64,000 nt of DNA from Pluralibacter gergoviae ATCC 33028 = NBRC 105706 (GTDB lineage Bacteria; Pseudomonadota; Gammaproteobacteria; Enterobacterales; Enterobacteriaceae), in the NCBI RefSeq assembly GCF_001598855.1, contig NZ_BCZS01000012.1, positions 29,551-93,550 on the forward strand. The letters are read 5' to 3'. The notes under the pieces were generated by a model. That model was not told where the DNA came from. It searched no databases and saw nothing but the letters and a program-made list of their open reading frames with translations. Position numbers and translations under genes: made by a program. Shown in pieces: positions 46,524 through 55,732 of this stretch (position 1 is its first letter; each line of letters begins with the position of its first letter).

Positions 46524-46915
46524 TATTTACTCCCTTTGGAACAAGGTAAATCCAGCATTAGTGCTTTTTTTATCAAAGCAGCGGCAGGTTCTTTTTTTTG
46601 TTCGTCAGACAGTTTACTGAAGTAGCTATAAATACTTTCCCTCAATGACCCCGGTAATGCCACTTTATAACTGCACCACGAACTCCCCTCCGTCGCATCC
46701 ATCACGCCCATCAGATACATATTTGCCTTCAGCCGCTCTTGCCCATCGTCTTTTGACAGCCAGGCGTGGAGAAACTTCTCTCCGCTGATTTGGATATCGT
46801 TTCGGCTAAGGCTGTTCGGATCGCGCAGCAGGTTTGAACCTTCGTCCACGGCTATGGCGCTGGCGGAAAGTGTCATTGCGGCGGCCGCAAATAGCGTTGC
46901 AGGTAGTAGCTTCAT
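46523..46915 (-). CDS. Rap1a/Tai-family immunity protein
   Basis: A 130-residue periplasmic protein from the ATG at 46915 (MKLLPATLFAAAAMTLSASA), with GGAGG four bases upstream. The mature domain has GEKFLHAWLSKDD, ANMYLMGVMDATEGSSWCSY and a second cysteine near the end (DLPCSKGSK), as in the Rap1a family that protects Serratia from its Tae4-type effector Ssp1. It lies between tssC and tae4, so Tae4 is flanked by two different immunity candidates. Confidence 0.82.
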   Translation of the reverse strand: MKLLPATLFAAAAMTLSASAIAVDEGSNLLRDPNSLSRNDIQISGEKFLHAWLSKDDGQERLKANMYLMGVMDATEGSSWCSYKVALPGSLRESIYSYFSKLSDEQKKEPAAALIKKALMLDLPCSKGSK

Positions 46916-46966
46916 CGTTCCTCCTTGCCGTGAAGAGTGCCGGGACAAACGTCCCGGCGTCTGACG

Positions 46967-48466
46967 TTAACCCTCTTTCGTCTTCAGCGACGGCAGCTTC
47001 GAAACCAGGCGCAGGGAGACGGTCAGGCCCTCCAGCTGGTAGTGCGGGCGCAGGAAGAACTTGGCGGTGTAGTAGCCGGGGTTGTCTTCAATCTCGGCGA
47101 CCTGCACTTCGGCGGCGGCCAGCGGCTTGCGGGCCTTGGTTTCCTGGGAGGAGTTGGCCGGGTCGCCGTCGACGTAGTTCATCACCCAGTCGTTGAGCCA
47201 GCGCTCCATGTCGTCGCGTTCGCGGAAGGAGCCGATTTTGTCGCGCACGATGCACTTCAGATAGTGGGCGAAGCGGCAGCAGGCGAACAGGTACGGCAGG
47301 CGCGCGGCGAGGCGGGCGTTGGCGGTGGCGTCAGCATCGTGGTATTCGGCCGGTTTCTGCAGCGACTGGGCGCCGATAAAGGCGGCAAAGTCGGAGTTTT
47401 TGCGGTGAATAAGCGGCATAAAGCCGTTTTTCGCCAGCTCGGCTTCGCGGCGGTCGCTGATGGCGATTTCGGTCGGGCACTTCATGTCCACGCCGCCGTC
47501 GTCGCTCGGGAAGGTGTGGTACGGCAGATTTTCCACCGCGCCGCCGGACTCGACGCCGCGAATGGAGGTGCACCAGCCGTACTCTTTGAACGAGCGGTTG
47601 ATGTTGGCCGCCATCGCGTAGGCGGAGTTAGCCCAGGCGTAGTTGTTGTGGTCCGCGCCGTCGGTCTGCTCTTCAAAGTCGAAGCCGTCCACCGGGTTGG
47701 TGCGGATGCCGTACGGCAGGCGGGCGAGGAAGCGCGGCATTACCAGCCCCAGATAGCGGGCGTCTTCCGATTCGCGCAGCGAGCGCCAGGCGGCGTACTC
47801 GGTATTCTGGAAGATCTTGGTCAGATCGCGCGGGTTGGCCAGCTCCTGCCAGGTCTCCATCTGCATCACGCCCGGCGCGGTGCCGGTGATGAACGGGCAG
47901 TGGGCGGCGGAGCCGATGCGCGCCATTTCGCCCAGCAGCTCAACGTCCTGCGGGCCGTGGTCGAAGTAGTAGTCGCCGACGATGCAGCCAAACGGCTCGC
48001 CGCCGAACTGGCCGTACTCCTGCTCGTAAACCTTCTTGAAGATCGGGCTCTGGTCCCAACCGACGCCCTTAAAGCGCTTGAGGGTGCGGCCCAGCTCCTG
48101 CTTGGAGATGCTCATAAAGCGAATTTTGAGCATCTCGTCGGTTTCGCTGTTGTTCACCAGGTAGCTCAGGCCGCGCCAGGCGCTCTCCAGCTTCTGAAAA
48201 TCATCGTGGTGGATGATCTGATTGACCTGGCGGGAGAGCTGCTCGTCAATGCCGGCGATCAGGTTCTGAATGGTGCGATAGGTGTCGTTAGAGAAGGTAA
48301 CGGTATTCTCCAGCGCCTGCTGGGCGAGGGTTTTTACCGCGCTCTCTACGGCGCTGCGCGCCTGGTCGGTCTTCGGGCGGAACTCTTTGTTCAGCAGGGC
48401 GCTGAATTCGTCTTCGCTGAAGGCCTGGCCGGGCTGCTGCTCATGCTGTTGTCCTGGATTGCTCAT
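46967..48466 (-). CDS. tssC: T6SS sheath protein TssC
   Basis: Large subunit of the contractile sheath, ImpC/VipB family, 499 residues. Family stretches include LESAWRGLSYLVNNSETD, GEPFGCIVGDYYFDHGPQDV and PYLFACCRFAHYLKCIVRDK. Two bases separate it from tssB. Its C-terminal domain is the ClpV-accessible part after contraction together with TssB. Intact. Confidence 0.98.
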   Translation of the reverse strand: MSNPGQQHEQQPGQAFSEDEFSALLNKEFRPKTDQARSAVESAVKTLAQQALENTVTFSNDTYRTIQNLIAGIDEQLSRQVNQIIHHDDFQKLESAWRGLSYLVNNSETDEMLKIRFMSISKQELGRTLKRFKGVGWDQSPIFKKVYEQEYGQFGGEPFGCIVGDYYFDHGPQDVELLGEMARIGSAAHCPFITGTAPGVMQMETWQELANPRDLTKIFQNTEYAAWRSLRESEDARYLGLVMPRFLARLPYGIRTNPVDGFDFEEQTDGADHNNYAWANSAYAMAANINRSFKEYGWCTSIRGVESGGAVENLPYHTFPSDDGGVDMKCPTEIAISDRREAELAKNGFMPLIHRKNSDFAAFIGAQSLQKPAEYHDADATANARLAARLPYLFACCRFAHYLKCIVRDKIGSFRERDDMERWLNDWVMNYVDGDPANSSQETKARKPLAAAEVQVAEIEDNPGYYTAKFFLRPHYQLEGLTVSLRLVSKLPSLKTKEG

Positions 48467-48468
48467 GA

Positions 48469-48993
48469 TTACTCCTCTTTGCCTTTGGCGCTGTCATCCT
48501 GGTTCGGGACCTGGCTCAGGGACTTGAGCAGCGTCGGATCCTGCAGAATTTTGGCGATCAGCTCTTCGGCGCCGTTTTTGCCGTCCATATAGGTCAGCAG
48601 GTTAGAGAGCTGGGTGCGGGCTTCCAGCAGCTTATTCAGCGGCTCGACTTTGCGGGCCACCGCGTCCGGCAGGAAGTCTTCCATGCTATCGAAGGTCAGA
48701 TCGACGTTGAGCTTGCCTTCGCCGGTCAGGGTGTTGTCGACGTTAAAGGCCACCCGCGGCTTCAGCGCCTTCATGCGCTCGTCGAAGTTGTCGATGTCGA
48801 TATCGAGGAACTTGCGTTCGTCCACCGGCGGCAGGTTGTCCACCGGCTTGCCGACCAGATCGGACATGACGCCCATGACGAAAGGCAGCTGGATTTTGCG
48901 TTCCGCGCCGTAAATCTCGACGTCGTACTCGATCTGCACGCGGGGCGCGCGGTTGCGCGCGATAAACTTCTGCCCACTCTTACTTATAGCCAT
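48469..48993 (-). CDS. tssB: T6SS sheath protein TssB
   Basis: Small sheath subunit, ImpB/VipA family, 174 residues from the ATG at 48993 (MAISKSGQKFIARNRAPRVQ), with GGAG six bases upstream; the upstream in-frame ATG at 49005 lacks one. Family features are VQIEYDVEIYGAERKIQLPF and FVMGVMSDLVG. Pairs with TssC. Confidence 0.97.
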   Translation of the reverse strand: MAISKSGQKFIARNRAPRVQIEYDVEIYGAERKIQLPFVMGVMSDLVGKPVDNLPPVDERKFLDIDIDNFDERMKALKPRVAFNVDNTLTGEGKLNVDLTFDSMEDFLPDAVARKVEPLNKLLEARTQLSNLLTYMDGKNGAEELIAKILQDPTLLKSLSQVPNQDDSAKGKEE

Positions 48994-49068
48994 GATGTTC
49001 TCCATCGTAGATGCGCGGTAAAGGTTGTGCGCCAGACGTTATGCCTGCCGCCGTAGCGTCTGGTCGCG

Positions 49069-50082
49069 TCAGTCGCGACGTCCAAAGATAGTTTCCAGCT
49101 GATGCACGCCGTCGGGGGCGAGATCGCGAATGATCTCCATGAAGTCCAGCTCGGCGAGCTTCTGCACCCGCTCGATCATCAGCGGCGCCGGGTGGCTGGG
49201 CTCGTAGCGGGCAAAATACTGCTTCGCCTTTTCGAGCATCAGCTGGGCGTCGGCGCGGGTCGTTACTTGGGCGTTGCGCCAGTCCACCGCCTGCGGCGCG
49301 GGCGCGGCGGCGGCGGCGGTTGTCGGTTCACTCACGGCACTCTCCTCGCCGGCGGGCTGGAAGGTTGAGAGATCGGTTATCTGGCAGGCGCTGGCCACCA
49401 GGCCGACGCTTTTCAGCAGCTGCTCCATCTCCGGGGCATTGCTTTCCCCGAGCTTATCCACCAGCAGATCGTAGATGGCCTGCAGCTGCTGGTGAATGGT
49501 GACAATCGCCTGAATGCCGGGCTGTTCCGCCCTCGCCAGTTCGTCAATCAGCCGCGAGCGGCCGCCGGGATAGTCGGGGCACTCGGTTTTGCTGCCGTCG
49601 AGCAGCGCCTGGGCGTCGCGCAGGCTCAGCTCGTCGCCGCTGCTGCGCAGCAGCAGGGCATTGCGCAGCGCGGTAGTGAGGGAGGATTTGTCCCCCAGCC
49701 CCGCGAGGGCGTTGATGCGGTAAAACGGATCTTCTTCGCCGTACTCTTCCAGCAGGGGATACAGCGGCTGCCACCAGAGCGTCAGCGCCTGGCGGATCAG
49801 CGTCACGCCGTCGGCGTAGCCCGCCAGGCCCCGGCGGCGGGTCCAGGCGTGGGTCAGGGAGACCATCACCCGCAGATCTTTGGTGCGGGCCAGCAGGTCC
49901 GAGGCCAGCTTCTCGACCTGCATCCAGTCGGCGGGCTCCGCCGGGATGATGGTGTCGCCAAACTGCTGCTCGGCTTTGCCCTGGCTCGCCTGCTCCATCG
50001 CCTGAAAGTCGGCGTCGTATTCAAGGTTGTCGCCGCACGGCTGTTCGTGGCTCACGGGCGTCAGAAATTCATCAATATTCAT
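49069..50082 (-). CDS. tssA: T6SS protein TssA
   Basis: A 337-residue ImpA-family protein with the N-terminal ImpA domain (PCGDNLEYDADFQAMEQASQ; IIPAEPADWMQVEKLASDLL) and a short C-terminal domain ending in ISRDLAPDGVHQLETIFG-like helices (EIIRDLAPDGVHQLETIFGR). TssA chaperones assembly of baseplate, tube and sheath. This is a short TssA form rather than the long VasJ/TagA type. Confidence 0.95.
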   Translation of the reverse strand: MNIDEFLTPVSHEQPCGDNLEYDADFQAMEQASQGKAEQQFGDTIIPAEPADWMQVEKLASDLLARTKDLRVMVSLTHAWTRRRGLAGYADGVTLIRQALTLWWQPLYPLLEEYGEEDPFYRINALAGLGDKSSLTTALRNALLLRSSGDELSLRDAQALLDGSKTECPDYPGGRSRLIDELARAEQPGIQAIVTIHQQLQAIYDLLVDKLGESNAPEMEQLLKSVGLVASACQITDLSTFQPAGEESAVSEPTTAAAAAPAPQAVDWRNAQVTTRADAQLMLEKAKQYFARYEPSHPAPLMIERVQKLAELDFMEIIRDLAPDGVHQLETIFGRRD

Positions 50083-50093
50083 CGGTAGCCTGC

Positions 50094-50801
50094 TTATTCA
50101 AACATCGGCGGATAGAGGCCGTGGCGGCCGGGCCGCGCCCCGCCGGCGGGATCGAACAGCAGGGTAAACAGCTGTCCGGTCAGGTTGCCGCTGTGCACGT
50201 GGGTGTAGAGCGGATAGCCGTCGGCGCGGTTGGTCCACCAGAAGCTGGTCTGCCGCTGGGGATCGAAACAGTCGGCGGCCTGCTGCCAGCCCAGGGTGCT
50301 CTGGCCGTCGCCGTCGTAGCCGATCACGTCGAGGATCTCCGAGCGCTGCTCCGGCTCGCCGAGGCGCGGGGCCGGGATCGCCAGCAGGGCCGCGTCCAGC
50401 TGTTCGGCGGAGTAGCCGTTGCGCACCGCGTGCAGCAGCGTGCGGCCCACCTGCTCATACCACTCCCCTGCCCGGCTGAGGATCTGCGGCGACCACTCCA
50501 GCGGGTTAAATGCGAGCTGGACGCAGATCGGATACTGGCGGCCGACCCGGTCGCGGCCGGGGATCAGGCAGCCCATCTGCACCATCTGGCCGCTGAGCAT
50601 CGGCGGCACGATAAAATTCCACACCGGAGCGCTGCTGAATTCACGCTCGCCGCTGCGCTGCTGCTCCTGCTGCCAGGCGAGCAGCCCTACCTGGAACCAG
50701 TGCGACCACTGGCGGACCAGGATGTCCGGGAAGCGGCGCTGTAAAAAATCACCGGTACTCGGCAGCTTGCCGTACCAGCCGGGCGAAGGGATGTTCGTCA
50801 T
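50094..50801 (-). CDS. tagF: T6SS accessory protein TagF
   Basis: ImpM-family protein of 235 residues from the ATG at 50801 (MTNIPSPGWYGKLPSTGDFL), with AGGA eight bases upstream. The family core is GWYGKLPSTGDFLQRRFPD and PIPGRDRVGRQYPICVQ-like sequence (LIPGRDRVGRQYPICVQLAF). TagF represses T6SS after translation in Pseudomonas and in others helps tie activity to FHA control. It lies 17 bases after tssM. Confidence 0.93.
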   Translation of the reverse strand: MTNIPSPGWYGKLPSTGDFLQRRFPDILVRQWSHWFQVGLLAWQQEQQRSGEREFSSAPVWNFIVPPMLSGQMVQMGCLIPGRDRVGRQYPICVQLAFNPLEWSPQILSRAGEWYEQVGRTLLHAVRNGYSAEQLDAALLAIPAPRLGEPEQRSEILDVIGYDGDGQSTLGWQQAADCFDPQRQTSFWWTNRADGYPLYTHVHSGNLTGQLFTLLFDPAGGARPGRHGLYPPMFE

Positions 50802-50818
50802 TCGGCTTTCCTGGAGGG

Positions 50819-53800
50819 TTAAGGACATGAAAAATGCGGCAGCTGGAACGGGTTGCGAATGCTGTTCGGCGCAAACTCCAGCGTCACCTGATGGCCGTCA
50901 ACGTTAAAGGTGGCCTGGCGGCTGAGGCTGCTGCTGCCGGGCGCGGTGCGTGCCTTGTCGAAGAAACGGTTGAGCGCCCAGGCGCCGCTGGTGGTCAGCG
51001 TGGAGGTGGTGCCGTCCGCCAGGCCCAGCTGCATGCGCACCTGGCTGGTGCCGCCCGGTCCCGGCCAGCTCATCATCTGCACCGCCTGCGGGCCGTGGCT
51101 GTAGCGCAGCTGCTGGCCGTCAACGTCGAGCGTCAGGTTAAGAATGCGGTTGTCCATGCTGATGGTGCGCACGCTCACCTTGAAGGCGGGCGACGTCGCG
51201 CCGTTGGCAAAGAAGGCATCGCGGATCGACTGCGCCTGCTGGAACGGGCGCAGCATGCTTTCGCTGCCCGGCAGCGTTTTGCCGTCGATGCCCGGCGTAA
51301 AGCGCCAGCTGCTCTGGGTGGTATCGACTTTGTTGGTCAGGTTATCGCGAAAGAAGGTGTCCATCATGCCGGTGCCGGGGGCAAACATGCGCGCCAGGTC
51401 GTCCGGAGTCACCTCGGTGCGCGCCCCGCGCACCAGCGGATAGCGGCCGGCGATGGCCTGGCGGCAGAAGCCGCCCACCTCAACGTTCAGCCGCTTGCGG
51501 ATGTTGTTCAGGTCCCGCTGCTGGGTGTCGCTGCTGGCGCCGCTGGCCATTTTACTGAACATGGTCTGCAGTCCGCCCGGCAGGCGCCCGGCGCTGGCCT
51601 GCAGGCGGCTGATAGCGTCGCCGCCCGGCGGCTGCATGCCGCTGTTGGCCGCGTCCTGCACCGCCGTCAGATAGCGGTAAAGCTCGTCCACCTGCTTGAG
51701 GAAGTCATCGAAGACGATGGTCTTGCTGCCCTTCTCCAGCGGCTGCGCCAGTTCGATCAGCGGCGCAAAGTGGTCGGTCGCCTGCTGCTCCGGGGTCTGG
51801 GCGATGGCCCCGCCCTGGGGGGCGCGCTGTTCGCCGTTGCTGAACAGCGCCTCCAGCGTGCGGGTGGCGCGGTTGTCCGCCGGTTTCTCTTTTCCGCCAT
51901 CCGCCTGCTCCGGCTCGGCGCGGCTCAGCGTCAGCACCTGGCTTAAGTTAATCACCAGCCGGCGCAGCGGCGAGCTGCTGCCGGAAATCAGCCGGGCGGT
52001 GTTGATCCGCGACGACAGATCGGCGCTGTTGTTAAGCTGGATATCCTGGATGTAGCTGTCCCAGCTGGCGATAAAGTCGCGCACGTAAAGCTGGCGCACG
52101 GCGTTATCGGTCTGCTGCTTGTCTTCCTGGGCGGTGGTGGCGCCCAGCACCCAGCTGTCGTCCTCGTGCAGGGCGGTGGTCACGCTGTCGATCTGCTTGT
52201 TGAAGACGTTCCAGTAGCCGTCCGGGGTGTAAAGCCCCGGCACGCCGTCGCTCACCGGCTTACCGCTTTTGCGCGAGAACACCAGCTCGCTCTGCGGGCC
52301 GCCGAGGGTCGCCAGCGACACCGGCTTCAGGTCATCGTCGTGCTCCAGCAGGCGCTTGAGGCGACCGTAGACGCGGGTCGAGAGCGGCTGCTGGTTAATC
52401 AGCGCCCGCTCGCGGGCGATCAGCGCATCGTCCTTAGCATAGGGCGACGACTGGATCTGCGGCTCCAGCAGGGCAATCAGGTGCCCCTCAAGCTGGCGCA
52501 GCTGCGCCTGGGTAACGTTCTGCGGCAGATTGCGCTGCAGGTTGAGCATCACCCAGGAGGTGAGGAACTTGCCGTCATACTTTTTCGGCAGGTAGAGCAT
52601 CTGGTAGGCCTTCAGCGCCTCGTAGCTGTACTCCACGTCGCTGCCGTTGTCGTTGCGCAGCCAGGTGGTGATGCGCATCGCCACGTCCGGGAGCAGCATC
52701 TGGGTCAGCGCCTTCTGATACAGGGTCTGCGAGGCGTCGCTGACGTCATTGCCGCGGTACAGGCCCATGCGGCGGGTCAGCGGCGGCGCGTTGAGGTCAA
52801 AGTCGTCGCTCTTCGGCAGTGCCTGCAGGCCGTTGAGCAGCGGCAGCATGCTGAACAGGTCGCGCTGCGACGGATCCTGCAGGGCTTTACTCTGCTGCTC
52901 CAGCGGCGGCACTTTAGCGTCCACCTGCTGCAGATAGCTCTTGTTGTTGCCGTAGCTCACCAGCCACAGCCAGCCGAGCACCACCAGCAGCAGCGCCAGC
53001 AGCGCATAGCCGGACCAGATCACCGCCCGGCTGCGCAGCTCCCACCAGCGGTTCTGCCCGGCAATGCCCGCCTCCTGGAAGATGACGTTCTGCAGCAGGT
53101 TCTTGATAAAGTAGCTCTGGCCTTTGCCGCCGGGGATCGGCGCCTCTTTGCTGACCGCGTCCCAGCTGTCGCCTTCGGCGCCCTGGGGCAGCGACAGGGA
53201 GCGGTTCAGCTCGCCCATCACCCGGTCAAACGGCAGCCCCTCCTGGGTGCCGCTGGCGAAGTAGATGCCGCGCGGCGAGAATTCGGTTTCAAAGTTGGAG
53301 CGGGCAAAGACGGTGCTCAGGTAGTCCGCCAGCAGCGGCCTGAGGGCGGCGAACTCCTGCGGGAAAAGCCACGCCTCGGCGCGGGCCTTCGCGTCGTGCT
53401 CCTGGAGCATGGTGTCCCCCAGCCCGGCATCGAGGCGCTGCTGCAGCTGCGAGAACTCCTGGTGGAAGTTGCCCATCAGGTCAAAGCCCGCCAGCTTCGC
53501 CTGCTCCCACGGGAAGGTGAAGCCCCAGATCTGGTCCCGCTGCGCCTTGTCGTAGTCGGCAAACCACGCCCGGAAGCCCTTCAGCAGGTCCGCTTTAGTA
53601 ACCAGCACATAAACCGGGAAGCGGATACCCAGCTGCTCGTGCAGTTCAGAGAGGCGCTGGCGCAGGTTTACCGCCTGCTGGCGGGAGGCCTCCGGCGACT
53701 GGGTCAGCAGGTCGGAAATACTGATGGTCACCACCACGCCGTTAATCGGCTGACGGCGGCGGTACTTGCGCAGCAGGCCGATAAACTTCAGCCATTCGCC

Positions 53801-54445
53801 CGCGTCCTGGGCCTGTTCGCTCTCCTGGGTAGTGTAGCGGCCGGCGGTATCCAGCAGCACCGCCTCGTTGGTGAACCACCAGTCGCAGTTGCGGGTGCCG
53901 CCGATGCCGCGCAGGGCGGTCTTGCCGAAGCGGTCCGCCAGCGGAAACTGCAGGCCGGAGTTGGCGAGCGCGGTAGTTTTCCCGGAGCCGGAGGCGCCGA
54001 TAATCACGTACCACGGCAGCTGATAGAGGTACTGGGTGCTAAAGCGCTGGGTCCAGGCGCTGCTGCCCGCTTTGCTGAAGTGGGCCTTTTTCAGCACCTG
54101 CGCCGCCTCGTCAAAGCGTTCGGAAAGGATCTGATCCTCGCTGTTGAGGCGCGCCTGCGGGTCATTTTCGCCGGCGGCGCTCTTTTTCTTCTCCTGCTCC
54201 TGCAGGTTATCCATCAGCTTGCGGTTGAGCCAGGCGTTGTACAGCCGGGGCACGATGTGGCTCTGGGCCCAGAACAGGTAGACCACCGCGATGGTGATAA
54301 TCCGGTTCTGGGTGGACTCCAGCGGCCGGGTATCAACGATGGAGAGCAGCGGGCCAATCATCCAGATAACGGAGGCCACGGCCGTGGCGCCGAGGAAGCC
54401 CCAGAGAATGCGGTTAGTCAGTATTGAAAGCAGAGTCGTCAGCAT
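50819..54445 (-). CDS. tssM: T6SS inner-membrane protein TssM (IcmF)
   Basis: A 1208-residue IcmF/VasK membrane-complex protein. Hydrophobic segments lie near residues 11-35 and 50-65, and a third near 475-500. A cytoplasmic GTPase-like domain carries Walker A GASGSGKT at 150-157. The large periplasmic domain (about 500-1208) spans to TssJ. Translation starts after AAGGA eight bases upstream, three bases from the tssL stop. No frame damage. Confidence 0.97.
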   Translation of the reverse strand: MLTTLLSILTNRILWGFLGATAVASVIWMIGPLLSIVDTRPLESTQNRIITIAVVYLFWAQSHIVPRLYNAWLNRKLMDNLQEQEKKKSAAGENDPQARLNSEDQILSERFDEAAQVLKKAHFSKAGSSAWTQRFSTQYLYQLPWYVIIGASGSGKTTALANSGLQFPLADRFGKTALRGIGGTRNCDWWFTNEAVLLDTAGRYTTQESEQAQDAGEWLKFIGLLRKYRRRQPINGVVVTISISDLLTQSPEASRQQAVNLRQRLSELHEQLGIRFPVYVLVTKADLLKGFRAWFADYDKAQRDQIWGFTFPWEQAKLAGFDLMGNFHQEFSQLQQRLDAGLGDTMLQEHDAKARAEAWLFPQEFAALRPLLADYLSTVFARSNFETEFSPRGIYFASGTQEGLPFDRVMGELNRSLSLPQGAEGDSWDAVSKEAPIPGGKGQSYFIKNLLQNVIFQEAGIAGQNRWWELRSRAVIWSGYALLALLLVVLGWLWLVSYGNNKSYLQQVDAKVPPLEQQSKALQDPSQRDLFSMLPLLNGLQALPKSDDFDLNAPPLTRRMGLYRGNDVSDASQTLYQKALTQMLLPDVAMRITTWLRNDNGSDVEYSYEALKAYQMLYLPKKYDGKFLTSWVMLNLQRNLPQNVTQAQLRQLEGHLIALLEPQIQSSPYAKDDALIARERALINQQPLSTRVYGRLKRLLEHDDDLKPVSLATLGGPQSELVFSRKSGKPVSDGVPGLYTPDGYWNVFNKQIDSVTTALHEDDSWVLGATTAQEDKQQTDNAVRQLYVRDFIASWDSYIQDIQLNNSADLSSRINTARLISGSSSPLRRLVINLSQVLTLSRAEPEQADGGKEKPADNRATRTLEALFSNGEQRAPQGGAIAQTPEQQATDHFAPLIELAQPLEKGSKTIVFDDFLKQVDELYRYLTAVQDAANSGMQPPGGDAISRLQASAGRLPGGLQTMFSKMASGASSDTQQRDLNNIRKRLNVEVGGFCRQAIAGRYPLVRGARTEVTPDDLARMFAPGTGMMDTFFRDNLTNKVDTTQSSWRFTPGIDGKTLPGSESMLRPFQQAQSIRDAFFANGATSPAFKVSVRTISMDNRILNLTLDVDGQQLRYSHGPQAVQMMSWPGPGGTSQVRMQLGLADGTTSTLTTSGAWALNRFFDKARTAPGSSSLSRQATFNVDGHQVTLEFAPNSIRNPFQLPHFSCP

Positions 54446-54448
54446 CCT

Positions 54449-55714
54449 TTAGTTTCCTTGTGGCAATCCGTTCAGCTCGGCCTGGGTGTTGTCAGGCGAC
54501 ACCAGCAGCGTAATTTCCACACGGCGGTTGCGTGCGCGGTTCTCAGGCGTGTTGTTCGGCGCAATCGGGTCGACCTCGCCGCGCCCTTCGGCCTTCGCGC
54601 GGCCGGGCTGGGAAAGATGTTTCTGCAGCTGCTTCTGCACCGAGCGGGCGCGTTCCAGGGAGAGCTCGTAGTTAGAGGCAAAGCGCGCGCTGCGGATCGG
54701 CACGTTATCGCTGTAGCCCACCACCAGAATCCGTCCGCTGACGTTATTCATTGCCTGGGCGATGCGGTCAATCACCGTGGCGTAGCGGTCGCGCACCACC
54801 GTTGAGGCGGAGGCGAACAGGCCGTCGCCCTTGAGGATCACCACGCTGCGGTCGGCTTCGTCGCGCACCGCCACCAGCCCCTCTTCGATTTCCGGGCGCA
54901 GGAAGCCGCGCAGGTTGAGCACCGCCGGCGGCTTCTCGGCGGGCTGCGCGACGGCGGCCTCCGGCAGCTGGGTCTGGTAGATTTTCGCCAGCACCGGGCT
55001 GGTGGCATCCCCCAGCCGCCAGTTGAGAATGATGTAGAACAGACAGGCGACGAAACCCGCCAGCGCGGCGCAGGCCCACAGGGGCACCACCGGGCGCCAC
55101 AGCTTGCGCAGCACCGGGCGGTCTTCGCCGTGGGGCGAGAGCGGCGGCGCGTAGGCGCCGCGCACGCCGTAGATCATCTGCCGCAGGCGCTGCTTGATGG
55201 TCTCCAGTTGGGTGCGGCCGTTGTCCATCACCCGGTAGCGCCCCTCGAAGCCGAGCAGCAGGCAGTAGTTGATAAGCTCCAGCAGATTAATATGTTCGCG
55301 CGGGTTCTGCGACAGGCGGGCCAGCAGCTGGAAGAACTTCTCCCCGCCCCAGGTTTCGTTGTGGAAGGTGACCAGCAGGCCGTTGCCCGACCAGATGCCG
55401 CCGCCGCCCCACGGCGTCAGCGCCGCGGCCTCGTCCAGCGCCGTGCACAGACAGTAACGCGCGCCGACGATCACCTCATACGCCAGCCCCGCCTGCTGGC
55501 AGCGCACTTCGAAACGGCGGATTTCATCGATCAGCTTCTGCCGCAGCCCTTCCCGATCGTCGTGCGAGACCGAGTGGCGGATCTGCGGAATCGCGTTGAG
55601 CAAGGGACTGGCGGCTGCCACCAGCGGATTATTACCGCTGGCACCCGCCTCAACGGCGCGGGGGCCGGTGGCCTGTTGTTCCTGCGTGCTGCCGGGAGCC
55701 TGCTGTTGCTGCAT
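54449..55714 (-). CDS. tssL: T6SS inner-membrane protein TssL with OmpA-like domain
   Basis: A 421-residue fusion: cytoplasmic DotU/ImpK domain (about 28-205, with YEVIVGARYCLCTALDEAAA), one membrane helix (about 217-240, VPLWACAALAGFVACLFYII) and a periplasmic OmpA-like peptidoglycan-binding domain (about 285-410, with ILVVGYSDNVPIRSARFASN and NRARNRRVEITL). The OmpA tail makes this an 'extended' TssL that anchors the complex to the wall without a separate TagL. Confidence 0.96.
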   Translation of the reverse strand: MQQQQAPGSTQEQQATGPRAVEAGASGNNPLVAAASPLLNAIPQIRHSVSHDDREGLRQKLIDEIRRFEVRCQQAGLAYEVIVGARYCLCTALDEAAALTPWGGGGIWSGNGLLVTFHNETWGGEKFFQLLARLSQNPREHINLLELINYCLLLGFEGRYRVMDNGRTQLETIKQRLRQMIYGVRGAYAPPLSPHGEDRPVLRKLWRPVVPLWACAALAGFVACLFYIILNWRLGDATSPVLAKIYQTQLPEAAVAQPAEKPPAVLNLRGFLRPEIEEGLVAVRDEADRSVVILKGDGLFASASTVVRDRYATVIDRIAQAMNNVSGRILVVGYSDNVPIRSARFASNYELSLERARSVQKQLQKHLSQPGRAKAEGRGEVDPIAPNNTPENRARNRRVEITLLVSPDNTQAELNGLPQGN

Positions 55715-55732
55715 AGTTAAACGCTCGCTTTA

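Noticed and set aside
52166..54427. A 753-codon open frame opposite tssM
   Set aside because: Antisense to TssM; no plausible domain or ribosome site.
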